A DNA stretch of 64,000 nt from Nemophila menziesii (GCA_029959085.1 JARWIR010000024.1:15798296-15862295), one strand, 5' to 3'. Numbered from the stretch's first letter, positions 35,646 to 48,298 are shown. Numbers and translations are program-made. Notes: generated from the letters alone by a model not told the origin.

Positions 35646-37547
35646 TTTTTTTTTATCGGCAAATCAAATATTATTATAATAAGGTCAACTAACCATTATC
35701 CTTTACAAACTTTATACCCGGGGAGGATATAATCAAACTCTAGCGGCTAAATACTTAAAGTCCTAATACATTTGGACTCAAATACAACTAGTCGAAAACA
35801 TTTGGGCCAAATTTACTACATAATAAACTCTATGGGCTACTCTACTATAGAAGCTTACTATTACATTAACTTTTCAGCCAATTCAAAAGTCTTCTTTGTT
35901 TTAAAATTTCTGCTCTTCACTCTAATGGAAACAAGAGATAAAATCCAATTCAATATTTGTTCTTCGTTCCTGTTAGCATCACCATAATTTCTCGCATTTC
36001 TCTCCCCCCAAGTACAGTATATGTAGGTAGTAATACATAAACTTACAATGAGTAGTTCTTCACCATTTAGCTTCAAATCCAACACATAATCAATTAGCTA
36101 ATGCAGATTGGATTGGATGTTATGAACCCCATACTCACTCAATACTTTACTTGAAATCCTCGAAGTAAAGGGACAATTTATTAATAGGTGATCTAAATTT
36201 TTGATTACTCCTATGCAAAAATCGCAAAGAGGATCGATTTTGCATCCCCACTCCATCATTCTATCCTTTGTATGTAATCTATTTTGAAAAGCTAACCAAG
36301 ATGTAAAGGAGCACCTCAGAATAAACAATTTAGCACACACAAGTTTGCTCAATTTTACTCTTTATTTATCTATAGTAATTTTGCTCAAGTTTTTCTGAAA
36401 TAAGAATTTACTTTGGATATTCTCACTCTAGACAATCTTATCTTTACCTGTAGATAAGATATAATTATGAAGAAGGGGCAGAATATTACCAATACATTGT
36501 GGAAGCCTCCATCGATTTTCCCCAAAACATGAAGCAATTGTCTTCTTATAGAAGGAGTTGAATTTGTCTAATTCAATATTTAGGATATCAGTTACACTGT
36601 TGTCGTTAATCCACTTATCCCATAGGATAAAAGTGTTATTTACATCTTGAACTATATGTTAAATGGAGTTATAAGCATCTTTTCTGACCTTTGAAAGCTG
36701 CTTCCAAACCCAAATATAACTTTTGTTTAGAATCAAGACTCCATATGCAGTTTTCTTTGATGATGTTACTATGTTCCCATTGACTCCATAAGTTTCTATT
36801 CTGAGTGTACATTCTCCAAAATGTATATAAAAGACAAACTTTATTGATGTCTTCTAGATTAGGAATATTGAGTCCTCCTGTTTCTTTACTTGAGCGCACT
36901 TGAGACCATGAGATTTTAGCTCCTTGTGCACCATCAGTATTACCTTTCCATAGGAATCTTGACATTTTTTGGTTCAATTAATAAATAAACCATTTTAGAA
37001 GCATAAAGACTCTACACCAAAAAAGAACCTTGTTCATTAAAACTGTTTTTATTAGCTCAATTCTTCATGCATAAGATAACAATCTTGAGATCCATTGATT
37101 GATACATTGACAAATCTTCTCAACCAACATATTACCATCTTGTACATTCAGTTTCTTGGATTTTAATGGAACGCCTAAATATCTAACATGCATTCTTCTA
37201 ACTTTAATATTTAAGATGTTAGAAATCTCCTGCTGAGTAGCTACACTTGTTCCACCAAAATATATCTCACTTTTTCCGAAATTGATATTGAGTCCAGATA
37301 GTCTAGAAAATAAACCAAAGGGCATTTTTAACAACTTTAGCAGAAATACTATCAGCCTTCATGAAAATAAGTAGATCATCTGCAAAAGCAATGTGATTAA
37401 GCCTCGTATTACTACACGTTGGGTGGAAAATAAAGTTCTTATTGTTCGCCACATGATGAAATAAACCAATAAAAACTTCCATACGTATAGCAAATAAATA
37501 TGGAGAGAGAGAGGATCTACTTGCCTGAGACCTCTACATACACACAC
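35646..37547 (-). pseudogene. 5'-truncated L1-like LINE ORF2
   Basis: The 3' end reads, on the minus strand, TTTGCCGATAAAAAAAA, the usual tail of plant L1 elements. Going upstream: zinc-binding region (36352-36098: CAKLFILRCSFTSWLAFQNRL, C..C...I.NLDHLLINC), RT C-terminal blocks (36977-36669: SRFLWKG, ISWSQVRSSKETGGLNIPN), thumb (37334-37065: SGLNINFGKSEIYFGG, VRYLGVPLKSKKL) and the palm (37547-37359: GLRQVDPLSL and a decayed catalytic region). No RNase H after the zinc-binding region. The copy stops inside the palm near RGLRQ, as expected for 5' truncation. Frameshifts throughout. Confidence 0.85.
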
Positions 37548-37579
37548 ATCTTAAAAACTCTTTTAAAATCTAAGTGTAT

Positions 37580-38652
37580 TCAATCAAGTCTCTTTTAAAT
37601 CTATTAAAATTTTAGGGTATTCAAAATTTATTGGACTTTCCAAATCATTGGATTTTATAGGATTTTATGGTTTAAGTATAAATAAAAAAGGTTTCTACAA
37701 ATCCTTCTGCAAAAACAGAGATTTTATAAACTCCAACCAAATAAGGTAAAAAAAATTCAAAAATTATTTTATAATTTTTCTAATATCTAATCGTTTATGG
37801 TCGTGTTTTTCTAAATGGATTGGAATTATTGACACGTTGAATTGAAAACCAAACATCAACTGAAAACTTTTGTTTGGATTTGTGTCGAACGGAGAAATTA
37901 CAACTCCTTGTTAAGAATTGTGTATAGAAAATACTGCTACAAATTTATTTAAACAAGTAAAATTTATTAAATTTATTATGTGAGTGTGATTGGTATTCTT
38001 TTTGTTTTTTTTTTCCAATGCGATGGTGAAGAGATGAGTTTTATCATGTTTCATTGTTTTTTTCGAACAGTGAGTATGAAGGTTTCATTTTTTATTTTTT
38101 ATTTTCCAATGCTAAGGATGAAGAGATGGGTTTTAGGTTTTATCATGTTTCATTGTTTTTTTTTTCGAACAGTTTTACAATGCGAAGGTGAGTTTTAGGT
38201 TTTAGGTTTTATCATGTTTCATTGTGTTTTTGCAGAAGTTTTTCATCATTTACTTTTTATCTTCTTTTTTCTTTTCTTTTTTGTTTTGAAATTTTCCAAT
38301 GTTTTTGGGTGTATATTTTTTTTAATTTTTAATTTCATTATTTATTTAATATGCAGAAGATAAAATTAAAATTACAAATCAGAAATAAAAATCGGATAAA
38401 CAACCATGGTGAAGGAACATTTTTTTGTTGTTGAATTGATTAAATAGATGTATATTTTATTTTTTAGAAAAAGATTAAAATCTATTAAAATTCATAAACT
38501 CTTTACATAAAAATCCGTGAAATTCTATATAAAATTTAAAAGAATATATAGACTCTACATGTAATTAAAACAATCCGTAGAGTTTTCACAGTTTATGAAT
38601 TTTAAAAATCCAAAAAAATTCAACAAACTTCTAGATGAATACACCCCCCCTA
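37580..38652. mobile_element. possible Harbinger-like MITE
   Basis: Left end GTGTATTCAATCAAG, right end inverted GGGGGGTGTATTCATCTAG, both beside TAA, which would suit the 3-bp TAA/TTA duplication of PIF/Harbinger. The left end lacks the G-run. The interior is AT-rich and holds three imperfect copies of a block with TTTTATCATGTTTCATTG (about 38040, 38140, 38205). No transposase. Tentative. Confidence 0.4.
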
Positions 38653-38724
38653 AATTTGCTTTTCAGAGAAATATAGTTATTTTAAGTAACAAAAAAAAGT
38701 TATTTTGTATGGGATACTATCTTG

Positions 38725-39487
38725 TAGGGGTAAGCAAAACGAAACAAAAAAACCTAACCAGTTCAAAAAACCGAAAAAACCGAACCAGAAAAACCAAAAA
38801 CCGACAAAACCGTTCGATTCGGTATAAGCTTTTTTAAAAAATTGAAAAAGTCCGGTTCGGTACGGTTTTTCCTATGCTAAACCGAACAGAAAAACCGAAC
38901 CAAAAAAACACAAAAGTTAAGACATTCTTGAATTTAATTTATATTATTAAAGAGATTCTGACAATGGGATAAAAAATAGAATAAATTTTGAAAACAAAAA
39001 TGTTCATATATGACAGGCACCACCCCTATAAATGCCATAATCTGCAACATATCTTTAAATAAATCATTAGTCGATATATCTTAAAAGATCTTTCGTTTAT
39101 TGAAATTTGTCGAAGGTAAAGCATACACGTTAAATTTTATAAATATTCCTTCAAAATTATTTGTTTACGATTAATGCATAATATTTGAGTTCCAAAAATG
39201 TAATTTCCTACATGGATCAATAATATGAAAATCAAACACTCCATATATGAATTTGTTAGAAAAAAATGTCATGTAAACACCCTCGAAATCTTTCCAACTG
39301 TCGAATTAAACACATACCAAAACTGGAAAAAAAATACCGAACAAAACATATAGCGAACCAAAAACCGACAAAACCGAACCGATAAAAACCGTTCGGTTCA
39401 GTACTGACACCTTTAAATACCGAACCATTCGGTTTCGGTGTCGGTTACGATAAAAAACTGAGCCGAACCGTACCGTTCTCACGCCTA
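38725..39487. mobile_element. non-autonomous hAT element, 763 bp, with 8-bp TSD
   Basis: Ends TAGGGGTAAGCA and, inverted, TAGGCGTGAGAA. Flanked by a perfect 8-bp duplication CTATCTTG (38717-38724 and 39488-39495). Subterminal ends are packed with AAAACCGAAC / GTTCGGTT motifs on both sides. No coding capacity; the minus-strand frame at 39306-39641 is composition-driven. Confidence 0.9.
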
Positions 39488-39557
39488 CTATCTTGTGAAT
39501 AATGTTTTTAGGGGATGGAAGAGTTTCCTTATTGGTAGAATTAATTTTAAAATAAAC

Positions 39558-39680
39558 AGTTGGGATTAGCTCACTGGTCAGGGCTTTGGTCATCCAATCT
39601 AGTGGTGCATGTTCGGACCGAGTCAGTAACTCCGAGTCCAAAGTGGCTCTCCTACGTAAACGAAAAAATTAAAATAAATA
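39558..39680 (+). mobile_element. possible tRNA-derived SINE fragment
   Basis: An A-box-like TAGCTCACTGG (39567-39577) and a B-box-like TGTTCGGACCG (39610-39620) lie 43 bases apart, as in pol III promoters, followed by an A-rich end near 39662-39680. Each box has one or two mismatches. No TSD identified. Confidence 0.4.
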
Positions 39681-39751
39681 TTATATGAGTTGTGGGTAAT
39701 GCTCATTTCATTTGTATTTGGGAGGATCAATTGCTCCCAAATAATAATATA

Positions 39752-40140
39752 CTCCCTTTATTCTACAAATTATGCCCACTTAGTTTTTTATATATACTAA
39801 GAAACATAATAATTGCATTCTCAATTACAAAAATACCCCTTATAAAGTGCTTTGATATTTTAAATATGTATTAGATATATAAGTATTAATATTTTCATAA
39901 GTGTAATAGTAGGAAAAGTTAAAAAAAGTGTCTTGAAATTTTAATAATTGCATTCTCAATTACAAAAATACCCCTTATAAAGTGCTTTGATATTTTTAAA
40001 TATGTATTAGATATATAAGTATTAATATTTTCATAAGTGTAATAGTAGGAAAAGTTAAAAAAAGTGTCTTGAAATTTTAAGTGGATAATATTTTTGAAAG
40101 ACTATTTTTAGTAAGTGGACATTATTTAGAGTAGAGGGTG
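39752..40140. mobile_element. Stowaway-like MITE with an internal tandem duplication
   Basis: Ends CTCCCTTTATTCTACAAAT and, inverted, CACCCTCTACTCTAAATAAT, followed by TGYCCACTTA on each side: a terminal inverted repeat of about 30 bases with mismatches. TA on both sides (39750-39751 and 40141-40142) fits Tc1/mariner Stowaway elements. The inner 135 bp are present twice in tandem. Confidence 0.82.
39808..40078. repeat. 135-bp tandem duplication inside the Stowaway-like MITE
   Basis: Two copies starting AATAATTGCATTCTC at 39808 and 39943, identical by eye except for one T in a run. Confidence 0.9.
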
Positions 40141-40209
40141 TACTTGTTAATACTACTAATAGTAATCTTAGATTTGTTCATGAGTTAATCAATATTAATG
40201 TAAAGGTTT

Positions 40210-41632
40210 GGAACACAATTCTAATCTGCGCGATTTCCACCTTTTCTAAAACATCCATGATAATACTTATTCATATACCTTCTTTTCATTGTTTTGAAAA
40301 TCCTAGTTGGATGTTGGCCTCATCAGGACAAGTATCTACCAAAGAAACTTATAGTATCTCTACAGTAAAGAAAGTTATGTAAAAGAGAAATGGAGTTATT
40401 AATGGAGGCGATCAATCCAAAATCATCCCTAAAACTTTGAATATAGTCAGAGACTCAAGGTAGGCCCCAAGGTTAGATATTTTCTTCGTAAAACAACAAA
40501 TAAAGCGTTGCCAACTCACGAGAATAGAGTTAAGAGGCACTAAAAACTAATGCAACCTGTGAGGTGTGCAATGATAAAAGTGAGTCTATTAAGCTCTTGA
40601 TCTTCTATTGCCACCACACTAGAGAGACTTGGATGGCTAGTCCTTTTGACAATCTTACTCTTAATGTTTATACCAAGTGTTTCGACGAGTGGGGATCCTT
40701 CTCCTCCACAATTCTGCAAAAGAAATTTATGGAGCAAAAAAGGAGTCAAGACACTCTGTTTCGCTGCGTGTGTGGTTTGGAATATCTGGACCAGTAGAAT
40801 AATTCTATCTTTAGAAATACTCGACCCGACCCCCTGGTTACAGTTAATAATACTTTTCAATCCTATGATGAGTTTTCTAAAACCGTGGCTACAAGTATCA
40901 ATCAAAACATCATATTAGAGGCCTTAATGGTCCTAACTTTCACAATAATAGGGTAGTCACTAAAACTCTTTTGATGACTCATCTTCAACAATCTCATAAA
41001 GTGAACAGATTAATTCCCTTAGTTAATCAGCAGTAACGTATGGATTTTATTTTTAGAGGTGGGGGAATATCGAGATCACACTCCACCCCCTCATGGATAT
41101 CCCCTTTTCTAATTGTTCTAAAATTATTTGTGATGCAGTTTGATACAGTGTGAATAGTTTAGCAGTGGTGGGTTGCATTGTCATGAATGTAGTAGGATTT
41201 TTGTCGATGGGAGAGTTAAGAAGTATAGTGCACGAAAACCAATAGAGGCAGAGGCCATTGGAGTAGTTTTTTCGTACAGATTAGCAGAACATTATTTGAT
41301 AACATATATCATCGTTGAAAATTATTTTCTATCCTTATAAAAGTCATCAATGATCCAAGTTAAAAAGTCGATAAAAGATTAGGTACGAGTTTAATCGTTA
41401 TTAATTACTCCAAAGATCTCTGTAATATTTTTTTCGCTTGTCACGAAAAAAATAACAATGTTGTTGATTGGGTGACAAAACAAAAGTCATACGACATTTT
41501 GCTTAGTCAGTAGGTGACCTTTTCCATTCTCCGATTAGCGAGACTCTGAACTTGAAACATCGACCCAAGTGGTATTACATTGTAATGATTGAGTGTTCAG
41601 ATTTTTTAGTATTATGTCTTTGAAAAAAAAAA
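40210..41632 (+). pseudogene. degenerate LINE: zinc-binding region and RNase H
   Basis: Broken frames give PRLDIFFVKQQ, then CEVCNDKSESIK.LIFYCHHTRETW (40555-40640), a typical zinc-binding block, followed by SQDTLFRCVCG and RNNSIFR. Near 41130 an RNase H start (CDA...VNSLAVVG), then EAEAIGV... at about 41245 in broken frame. Ends with an A-run at about 41620-41632. A different LINE group from the one at 805-4180. Non-functional. Confidence 0.72.
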
Positions 41633-42839
41633 CTTGTGAATTTTTTCTCAATTGCATATGCTTAACTATTTTATATAAATTATATTTATTAAATTATTGT
41701 TTTTTTATTTTTGTTCAAAAAAAAATTATTGTTGATTTAGGGGATATGTCTATTGATTAAAGGATTAATGCTAAGAAACATTTTAAGTTAGAATTAATTT
41801 CCTTTCGCTCCAACCATTATTTTTTGCCCATAAAGGCACTATTTATTTATTTTATTTTTATTTTTTTGTCCATAAAATGAGTCGTTTGAGTTATAGAAAG
41901 CTTCCCGGAACTCAAATTTTGAGCTATGGTAAGCTTCTCAGAACTCAGATTTTGAGTTTTGAGAAACTTTTCATAACTCACCGTTCTTTAAAAAAGACAA
42001 TGTCTTTTACGGGATAGTGGATAAGGCCGCAGGGGTTTATTGAGCATTAACCCTTGATTAAAATCGACAATTACTTTAAAAGTTGGAATATTCTGCAGTG
42101 ATCAAAAGATCGTAAAATCAAATTTTATTGGAACAAAAGTAGTTCTACGATATATTTAGAAAAAAAATCTATTAATTTATTTGTAATTTTATAATTTCTT
42201 AATTTTATTGGTTATATCAATTGTTATTCCACACGTTACCATTTTTTAAGGGTAGGCTCTCTTTCAGCTAATTGCCAAAAGGTGTATTATTATTTCTTTT
42301 TTTGGTCGTATCAAAATGGTTTAGTATTAAGTGGAAGAAAGGTTTGGTCTTATGATGCGCACCGTAATCCTTCTTTAAGTAGTCGTGTCATTTTTTGTCT
42401 TATAAACACCACTTTCTTTTAAATTAGGTTAGATTGGGGTCACTTTCTTATAGGGGATTTTTTTTTTTTTTTTTTCATAGGATAGTATCATGCTTGATTT
42501 AAAAAAAAAGGAAAGGATAGTATCATGCACTAAAAAGCTGGCATACCTACCGAGAAAAAGGGCATCACTAAAATTTGCGGCACCGTTGATAGGTACATGT
42601 CCAAAATTTTTACTTAATAAAAAGAAAAATACAAGTCCCGGTTTCATGATTTTGTTATTTAATTATTAATAAAAAATTTATAAGAGAATGATAGAAAAAT
42701 GTTTATAATCAATATTGGTTTTGAAAAAAGTTTCTCTACAAGAATATATACAAGCATTGGTAAAACAAAATAAAGTTAAAATTCAGATTAGAAGATCTAA
42801 CTAGTATGGTAACATAATCCGTTATTTATTTAAGATACG
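41633..42839. other. unassigned AT-rich stretch with small repeats
   Basis: Contains a three-unit minisatellite (41880-41985) and a 20-base T-run near 42458. A 13-bp direct repeat GATAGTATCATGC (42481-42493 and 42516-42528) flanks a short A-rich insert, possibly the TSD of a tiny retroposed fragment. No gene seen. Confidence 0.5.
41880..41985. repeat. three-unit minisatellite, about 32-bp unit
   Basis: Units start GAGTTATAGAAAGCTTCC, GAGCTATGGTAAGCTTCTC and GAGTTTTGAGAAACTTTTC, each leading to (A)ACTCA.ATTTTGAG. Units carry internal dyad symmetry (AACTCAAATTTTGAG). Confidence 0.75.
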
Positions 42840-44572
42840 TGTGTGACAAAACTTGTAATTGCTCGTAGAGGTAGATCAAGTTTTCATCAATGTGAATTGA
42901 TGGCTCCATTAGCATTAGGATCATTTTGTGCTCATGACAACGTCTAACTAATCTAACTCCATAATAGTAAAGTAAATGTTACTTTCATTCACCCAAACAA
43001 TGCTACTGGCACTAAGAATTGTATTTGTTTCGCTTTCAAAGACAATCTTCACTTTATAACCTTTGTTGTTGAGTCAAGAACAACATTATCTGGGTCACTG
43101 CCACAATACCCATATCTTCACATGGAGATAGAAAAGATGAATCACACTATCATATATAATTGTTGTTTCGAGCAACACGATAGATGTCCACTGGATCCCA
43201 TCACGTTGCACAACAATAGAGGGAGGGGGAACCATGAAATCCTTAAATAAGTCTTTGATGGTCGCTCAATTAGTCGATTCAATCAATGCCTAATTCCAAT
43301 TTAAGTTTTCAAAGATAAACTTCGTTCGAGCCTTCCACATGTTCCAACAATAAGTCATGTCACGTAGCCCCTTAGTCCATTCACTATTCCTGCTTCCATC
43401 CTACAAATTTACGAACTAGTCAGATAAGAACGAGAAGGAAGATAATATGATTTTTAACTGCATGTTCAAACGGTTCCAATACATTTGGTTGAAAGGGAAA
43501 GAAAATAAAATGTGTTTCCAATTTCATTTTCAGCCACATGCAACGAGAATCTAGGAGAACTAGAAAATTATATGCTGAAAAAGATTGGTATTGGAAGGAA
43601 TTTCATTTCAAGGCATTTCCACATGAAGGACCCTTTAGTGGGACTTTTCCATATCATATTGTTTTCCATGGAAAAGTTGTTGAATATCAACACTCAGACC
43701 ACAACTCGTAAAGGCAACCTTATTCATCTCACAGAAACTGACAAAACCATACCTAGATTTAGTGGTATGGGATCTTGTTGAGGCGAAAGGGAATACAAAA
43801 ATTATCCAGTTCAAGGTCGAGAAAGGAAAAATTCAAAATAAGATTGGCAAAACTTGAATAGAAAAATTTGTAGATCAAATTAGAACTCCATCTAGAACGA
43901 TCGTCACTGAAAAGTTGTCGAACTAAGAAATGAGACTGGTTATCTAGGCTATGTCCAAAAGAAAAATCTAGGACTCAAATTTCTTGCCAGATATTAGCCT
44001 TTTTCCTATTACCAACCACCATTTTAATACATTTCTTGAGTATATCGCTCTCGCTGATCAAGCTTCTCCACATCCTTGAACAATAGATTTTCTTTCCAGC
44101 TTTCTTAAAGTTAACCTATAAAAAGTAAATAAATTTAAGGACTTTCGAAACAAGCCTTTTAGGATTTTGGATAAATCACCGTGCTTGATTAGATAGGAGG
44201 GTGAGATTCAACTTGTGGAAATCCTAGAAACTTAAGTCTCCATATTTCCTTATGAATACAATCCAAACGGTTGAAACCATATAAGTTTGTAGAGACCATA
44301 CTTTTTTTTGTTCCAATAAAGACCATACTTGAGATATCATGGCAAGTATTACGTTGAATAATGGACATATTATAATTAGGTAAACATGGAGATATGACTA
44401 AATTAGGACCTTATTTTACCCTTTGGAAAATTCTTTCCATCTTATGTAGCATTAATAAATTGATTGTGAGACCTTATATTTTTATCATTAAGTGGAAATG
44501 CCTAAATATTTACCCATACATTCTTCCTATTATTATTGAAAATTCCCCAAGTGCCCTCACTTTGTTCATTTG
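42840..44572 (-). pseudogene. degenerate LINE: RT C-terminus, zinc-binding region, RNase H
   Basis: On the minus strand the order is RT thumb-like remnants (about 44560-44040), zinc-binding region ending TYCWNMWKARTKFIFEN (about 43380-43320), then decayed RNase H (about 43260-42850). Continues the RT segment at 44573-45870. All frames broken. Confidence 0.65.
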
Positions 44573-45870
44573 TGTTCCTTTATTAAATTAAACACGGGAA
44601 TTATGGAATTGATTTGATGTCCTAAAATATAATTAAGACACATGATTCCTTTAGAGTATATGAATCCTTACGATTTATCTCAAATAATAAGATGGAGCCA
44701 TCAACAATAAGAATGTGATATAAAGTTGGTCATTTTTTTTTGAAATCTTGAGGCCGACAACATTATCCACCTCAAAACGTTTATTGAAAAAAGAGAACAG
44801 TCATTTAGTTATGAACCCAAAGAGGAAGGGAGAAAAAAGGTCACACTGCCTAAGCCCCTTTGACGCTTTGAATTTGAAAAATAATTCATTATTGACTTTG
44901 ATTTTATATAAAACAGAAGTGATGCATCACATAAACTATCTAATACAGAGCGAGGGTAACCCAAGGGTTGTAAGAAAAAATTACAACAATTCCACTTGAC
45001 ACATCTTACATTAATGTTCCTTTACCAAAGTAACATGAGAGTTATGGAATTAATGTTTTGTCCTGAACCACAATAGAGACATAATAGTTACACTAGAGGA
45101 ATAACTTCTTATGATTTATCTAAAAGTATAAGAGAGAGACGTCAACGATAAGGATTTGAAATAAAGTTGCGGATTTTTTGGAAATCTTGAGGTTGACAAT
45201 ATTATCCATCCTAAGACATTTATTGAGAAGAGATACCAACCCTTCAATGATAAAACCAAAGAGAAACAGGAAAAGAAGGTCCCACTGCTTGAGCCTCCTG
45301 GACGGTTTGATTTGGGAAATATTTTATTATTGACTTTGATCTGATATGAGACTGAAGTCATACATTACATAAACTATGTAATCCAGAGCAAGGACTCCTT
45401 AAGGTTTTAAAGCAAAAAATCCAACGATTCCAATTAACACAACTTGCATTGATGTTCCTTTACCAAAGTAAACACGAGAGTTATGGAATTTAACTGTTGT
45501 CCTAACAACAATATAGATAGAAGATTTCCTTTAGAAAATATAACTCCTTATGATTTATTTCAAAGAAGTAGATGGGCCATCAAAGATAAGGATGTGAGAT
45601 AAAGTTTGTGCATTTTAGGAAATATTGAGGCCCACACCATTATAGATATAAAGATGTTTATTGAAAATAGAGACCATCCCTTCAATTATAAACCAAAAAG
45701 GAATGGAGAAAGAAGGTTTCACTACCTAAGCCCCCTAGACGTTGGTAAATAAATAATGATTGAATTAGATTTGATATGAGACTGAAGTCACACATCACAT
45801 AAACTATTGGATCCCAAGCGAGGAGAACCCGAGGTTTTTAAGCAAAAATTCTAATGTTTTTACTTTAGCC
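44573..45870 (-). pseudogene. LINE reverse-transcriptase segment present three times in tandem
   Basis: Three units of about 430 bp (44573-45013, 45014-45446, 45447-45870) share TTCCTTTACCAAAGTAA, GAGTTATGGAATT, TATGATTTAT and GTTTATTGA. On the minus strand each codes for a decayed RT palm region: in unit 2 (45361-45116) SVSYQIKVNNKIFPKS, then by frame change a GLKQWDL-like block and NIVNLKISKK. This corresponds to the fingers/palm RGLRQGDPLSP region. Unit similarity is roughly 75% by eye, so the amplification is old. Confidence 0.72.
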
Positions 45871-46032
45871 AATCACAATCCTTTGACATGTTTACTTTAA
45901 ACCATAATATTTATCCAGATTTCTTTTCTAGTTGAAAAATAGGCAATCTCTAGGGAAATAATAATATTATACTAGATTATGACTTTAAATGAAAGTTGAT
46001 TGTGTAGGGGAGACAATATGGTTAATGAAAGG
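45871..46032. other. short unassigned spacer
   Basis: Nothing recognisable between the LINE repeats and the LTR. Confidence 0.4.
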
Positions 46033-46715
46033 TGATTTCTCGTCTTTTGTGATATATTTATAGGGTCACTAGACATCATAGTCAGCGGTTTATGAACTTA
46101 ATTGTGGGATTTATCCCTTTAACTTGACAGTGTTTGAGTTTTTAGTCTATCTCGGATTTTATTGTATTTTTGGAGATTTTTGCGTTAATGGTGTATTAAG
46201 TGTGTAGATCCTAGTTATGTGGATGATACAACACGCCTACATGGAGCTAATAAGTAAAAAAAATTCAAAGTCAAACCGAATCAAGTCGTGAAAAAGCAAA
46301 AAGTCTTCTCAAATCCTCAAGTGCAATTTCAAGAAAAAAAATCATTATCGCCTTTGAAAAATAACCATAATTACTTGGTGAGGTTTATGATCAATACCCT
46401 TCAACTAAAGATATCCATTTGAGTCTAGGTCCTGTGAGAACATACGTTTTGTGTATTGGACTTGAGACGACGGAGTAATGCAATTTTTTTCACGATGATC
46501 CGGACTGTTTGGAATTGTTGAAAAATGTGTTGGGCCACATTTGACCCACCTTGACCCAAAACGCTTTTTCCGCTTGATTTAGCTGAAATTAAAGATCAAA
46601 GGAGTTATAATATAAAAAAATTCAAAAATTTCAAGAGAGCTACACACCTGGAGCAAAGGAGGAAGAGAGAAGAAGTCAACAACAACACTATTCCACCTTC
46701 ACCATCCATTCATTT
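46033..46715 (+). mobile_element. LTR F, left part, split by element E
   Basis: Starts TGATTTCTCGTC and follows the family order (TTGTGGGATTTATCCC, TTAAGTGTGTAGATCC). Interrupted at 46715 by element E and resumes at 55564. Confidence 0.8.
46711..46715. repeat. TSD CATTT (left) of element E
   Basis: Same five bases at 55559-55563, directly after the other LTR. Confidence 0.95.
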
Positions 46716-48298
46716 TGGTGGTCCTTTGTGTGTTCTAAAATAAATGCAAATAATTATCGAACCACAACCACAAGTGTACGGTTGTCCCAAGTAGTATATC
46801 TGATAATACAGATTCGTTCCAAGGACGGAATGATTGATCACAATGTCTAGCAAATAGTGATTGATGCACTTATGAAAATAAAAGACAATAATATGTTTGT
46901 TTGGTTTTGTATTAATCCTAAGGAATGAAAGACTAATGCGAAAATGTAAATAAATAACTAAGACGCAAGTAAATAAAAGTGATACGCAAGTAAGAGCAGG
47001 TAGTACTTGAGAGACGCAAGGGTTTTCCTAACTATCATTCATTTCATACATTGTTTAAGGGACAAATCGGTAAATTTGTATTGGTCGGGATTCTAAAATC
47101 TCCTTACCCCCGTCAGGGTGGACTAAGGAGCAACTCTCAAATGCTACAAACCCCGTCAGGGTGATTATAGTCCACTCTCAAGTGTTTAAGTTCAAATTAC
47201 CCAATAGGCCATAGGTTTAATTAAGCTCGTCAGAGTCAATAATTTCTAACCTACATTCATTAACTAGTTCGGTACCTAAACCCCCCGTCAAGGTGATCCA
47301 ATCGCCACTAATTGGAATAGCTTAGATACTAAGTCCTATCATTGATTGATCAGGTCAAAAATAGTAGATAAAGTGCAAATTAAAGAAAAATACAATTCAC
47401 CCAATTTGATTTAAATAATAATAATCCCAAATCCAAATGTATAAAACGAAATCAAATTGGGATTAACCCATTATGCGTTCTCAAGCACTAATTTAGTTTA
47501 GCTCATAATAATTGAAAAGATAAAAACTAAAGAAACAAATAGGTTCAACATGTTTTACAGAATAAAATAGAAGAACCTAATTACGGAATTGAATTGGCCG
47601 AGAAGTGGAGATATAGACCGTCTCCAGCTCTTGCTTCTTCTCTTCCTGCCTCTAGCTTCTTCTCTGGTGTCTGACTCTTAAGCGTATGTGTATTATGAAA
47701 AAGATATTAAGAGTCTGTGAAAATAGAGGTCTCAAGCCCTTTTATAATGTTAAAAACGGATTAGGGCTTGGACTTAGGAATAAATCAATAATTAAATGTC
47801 CAAGCCCAAATTCTAAGCCCAAAATCCCGTAACTGCTGATACACCTTCACTAAAACGGCTTTTCCCGATGCGTTACAACTCCGATTGACCTCATTCCAGT
47901 TGCTAAAGTTCCGTAACTCGATAAGGAATGTTTTCTCTTCAAAGGTCAGCGGCTAAATCATCTCTTAAGCACCTAGAAACCAGCAATCTATAGCCTGGAA
48001 AATGGATTTTCAGCTCTAAAAATAATATCTTCGGGATTTATCTTCAAGTCTTGACTCTATATCACGATCTTTGACTTTCTCCTTGGATTCCTCTTCTAGC
48101 TAACATCTAAAACCTGTAAAATCTTCACTAAAAATACCAATATTACGCGCAAAAGCTTAATAAATCAAAAATGCTAGAAATAAAAGAGGAAAATCATATT
48201 ATTGCATATTAGCACCAAAAGTCTATCTAAATAGTCAAATAAACACCAAAAATGATGTCTCCTAAGGGTCGAAAATAAGAACAATTAAGGAGACATCA
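46716..48298 (-). mobile_element. 3' LTR of element E
   Basis: 1583 bp; minus-strand start TGATGTCTCCTTAATTG, end CAAAGGACCACCA. Contains GACGGGG motifs (ATCACCCTGACGGGGTTTG) and a TATA box at 47739-47746. Confidence 0.95.
47739..47746 (-). promoter_or_regulatory. TATA box in 3' LTR of E
   Basis: TATAAAAG on the minus strand, followed by GGCTTGAGACC. Confidence 0.7.

Noticed and set aside
38010..38250. Three TTTTATCATGTTTCATTG blocks as a satellite
   Set aside because: Spacing and sequence are irregular and limited to one AT-rich element; described as part of the possible MITE instead.
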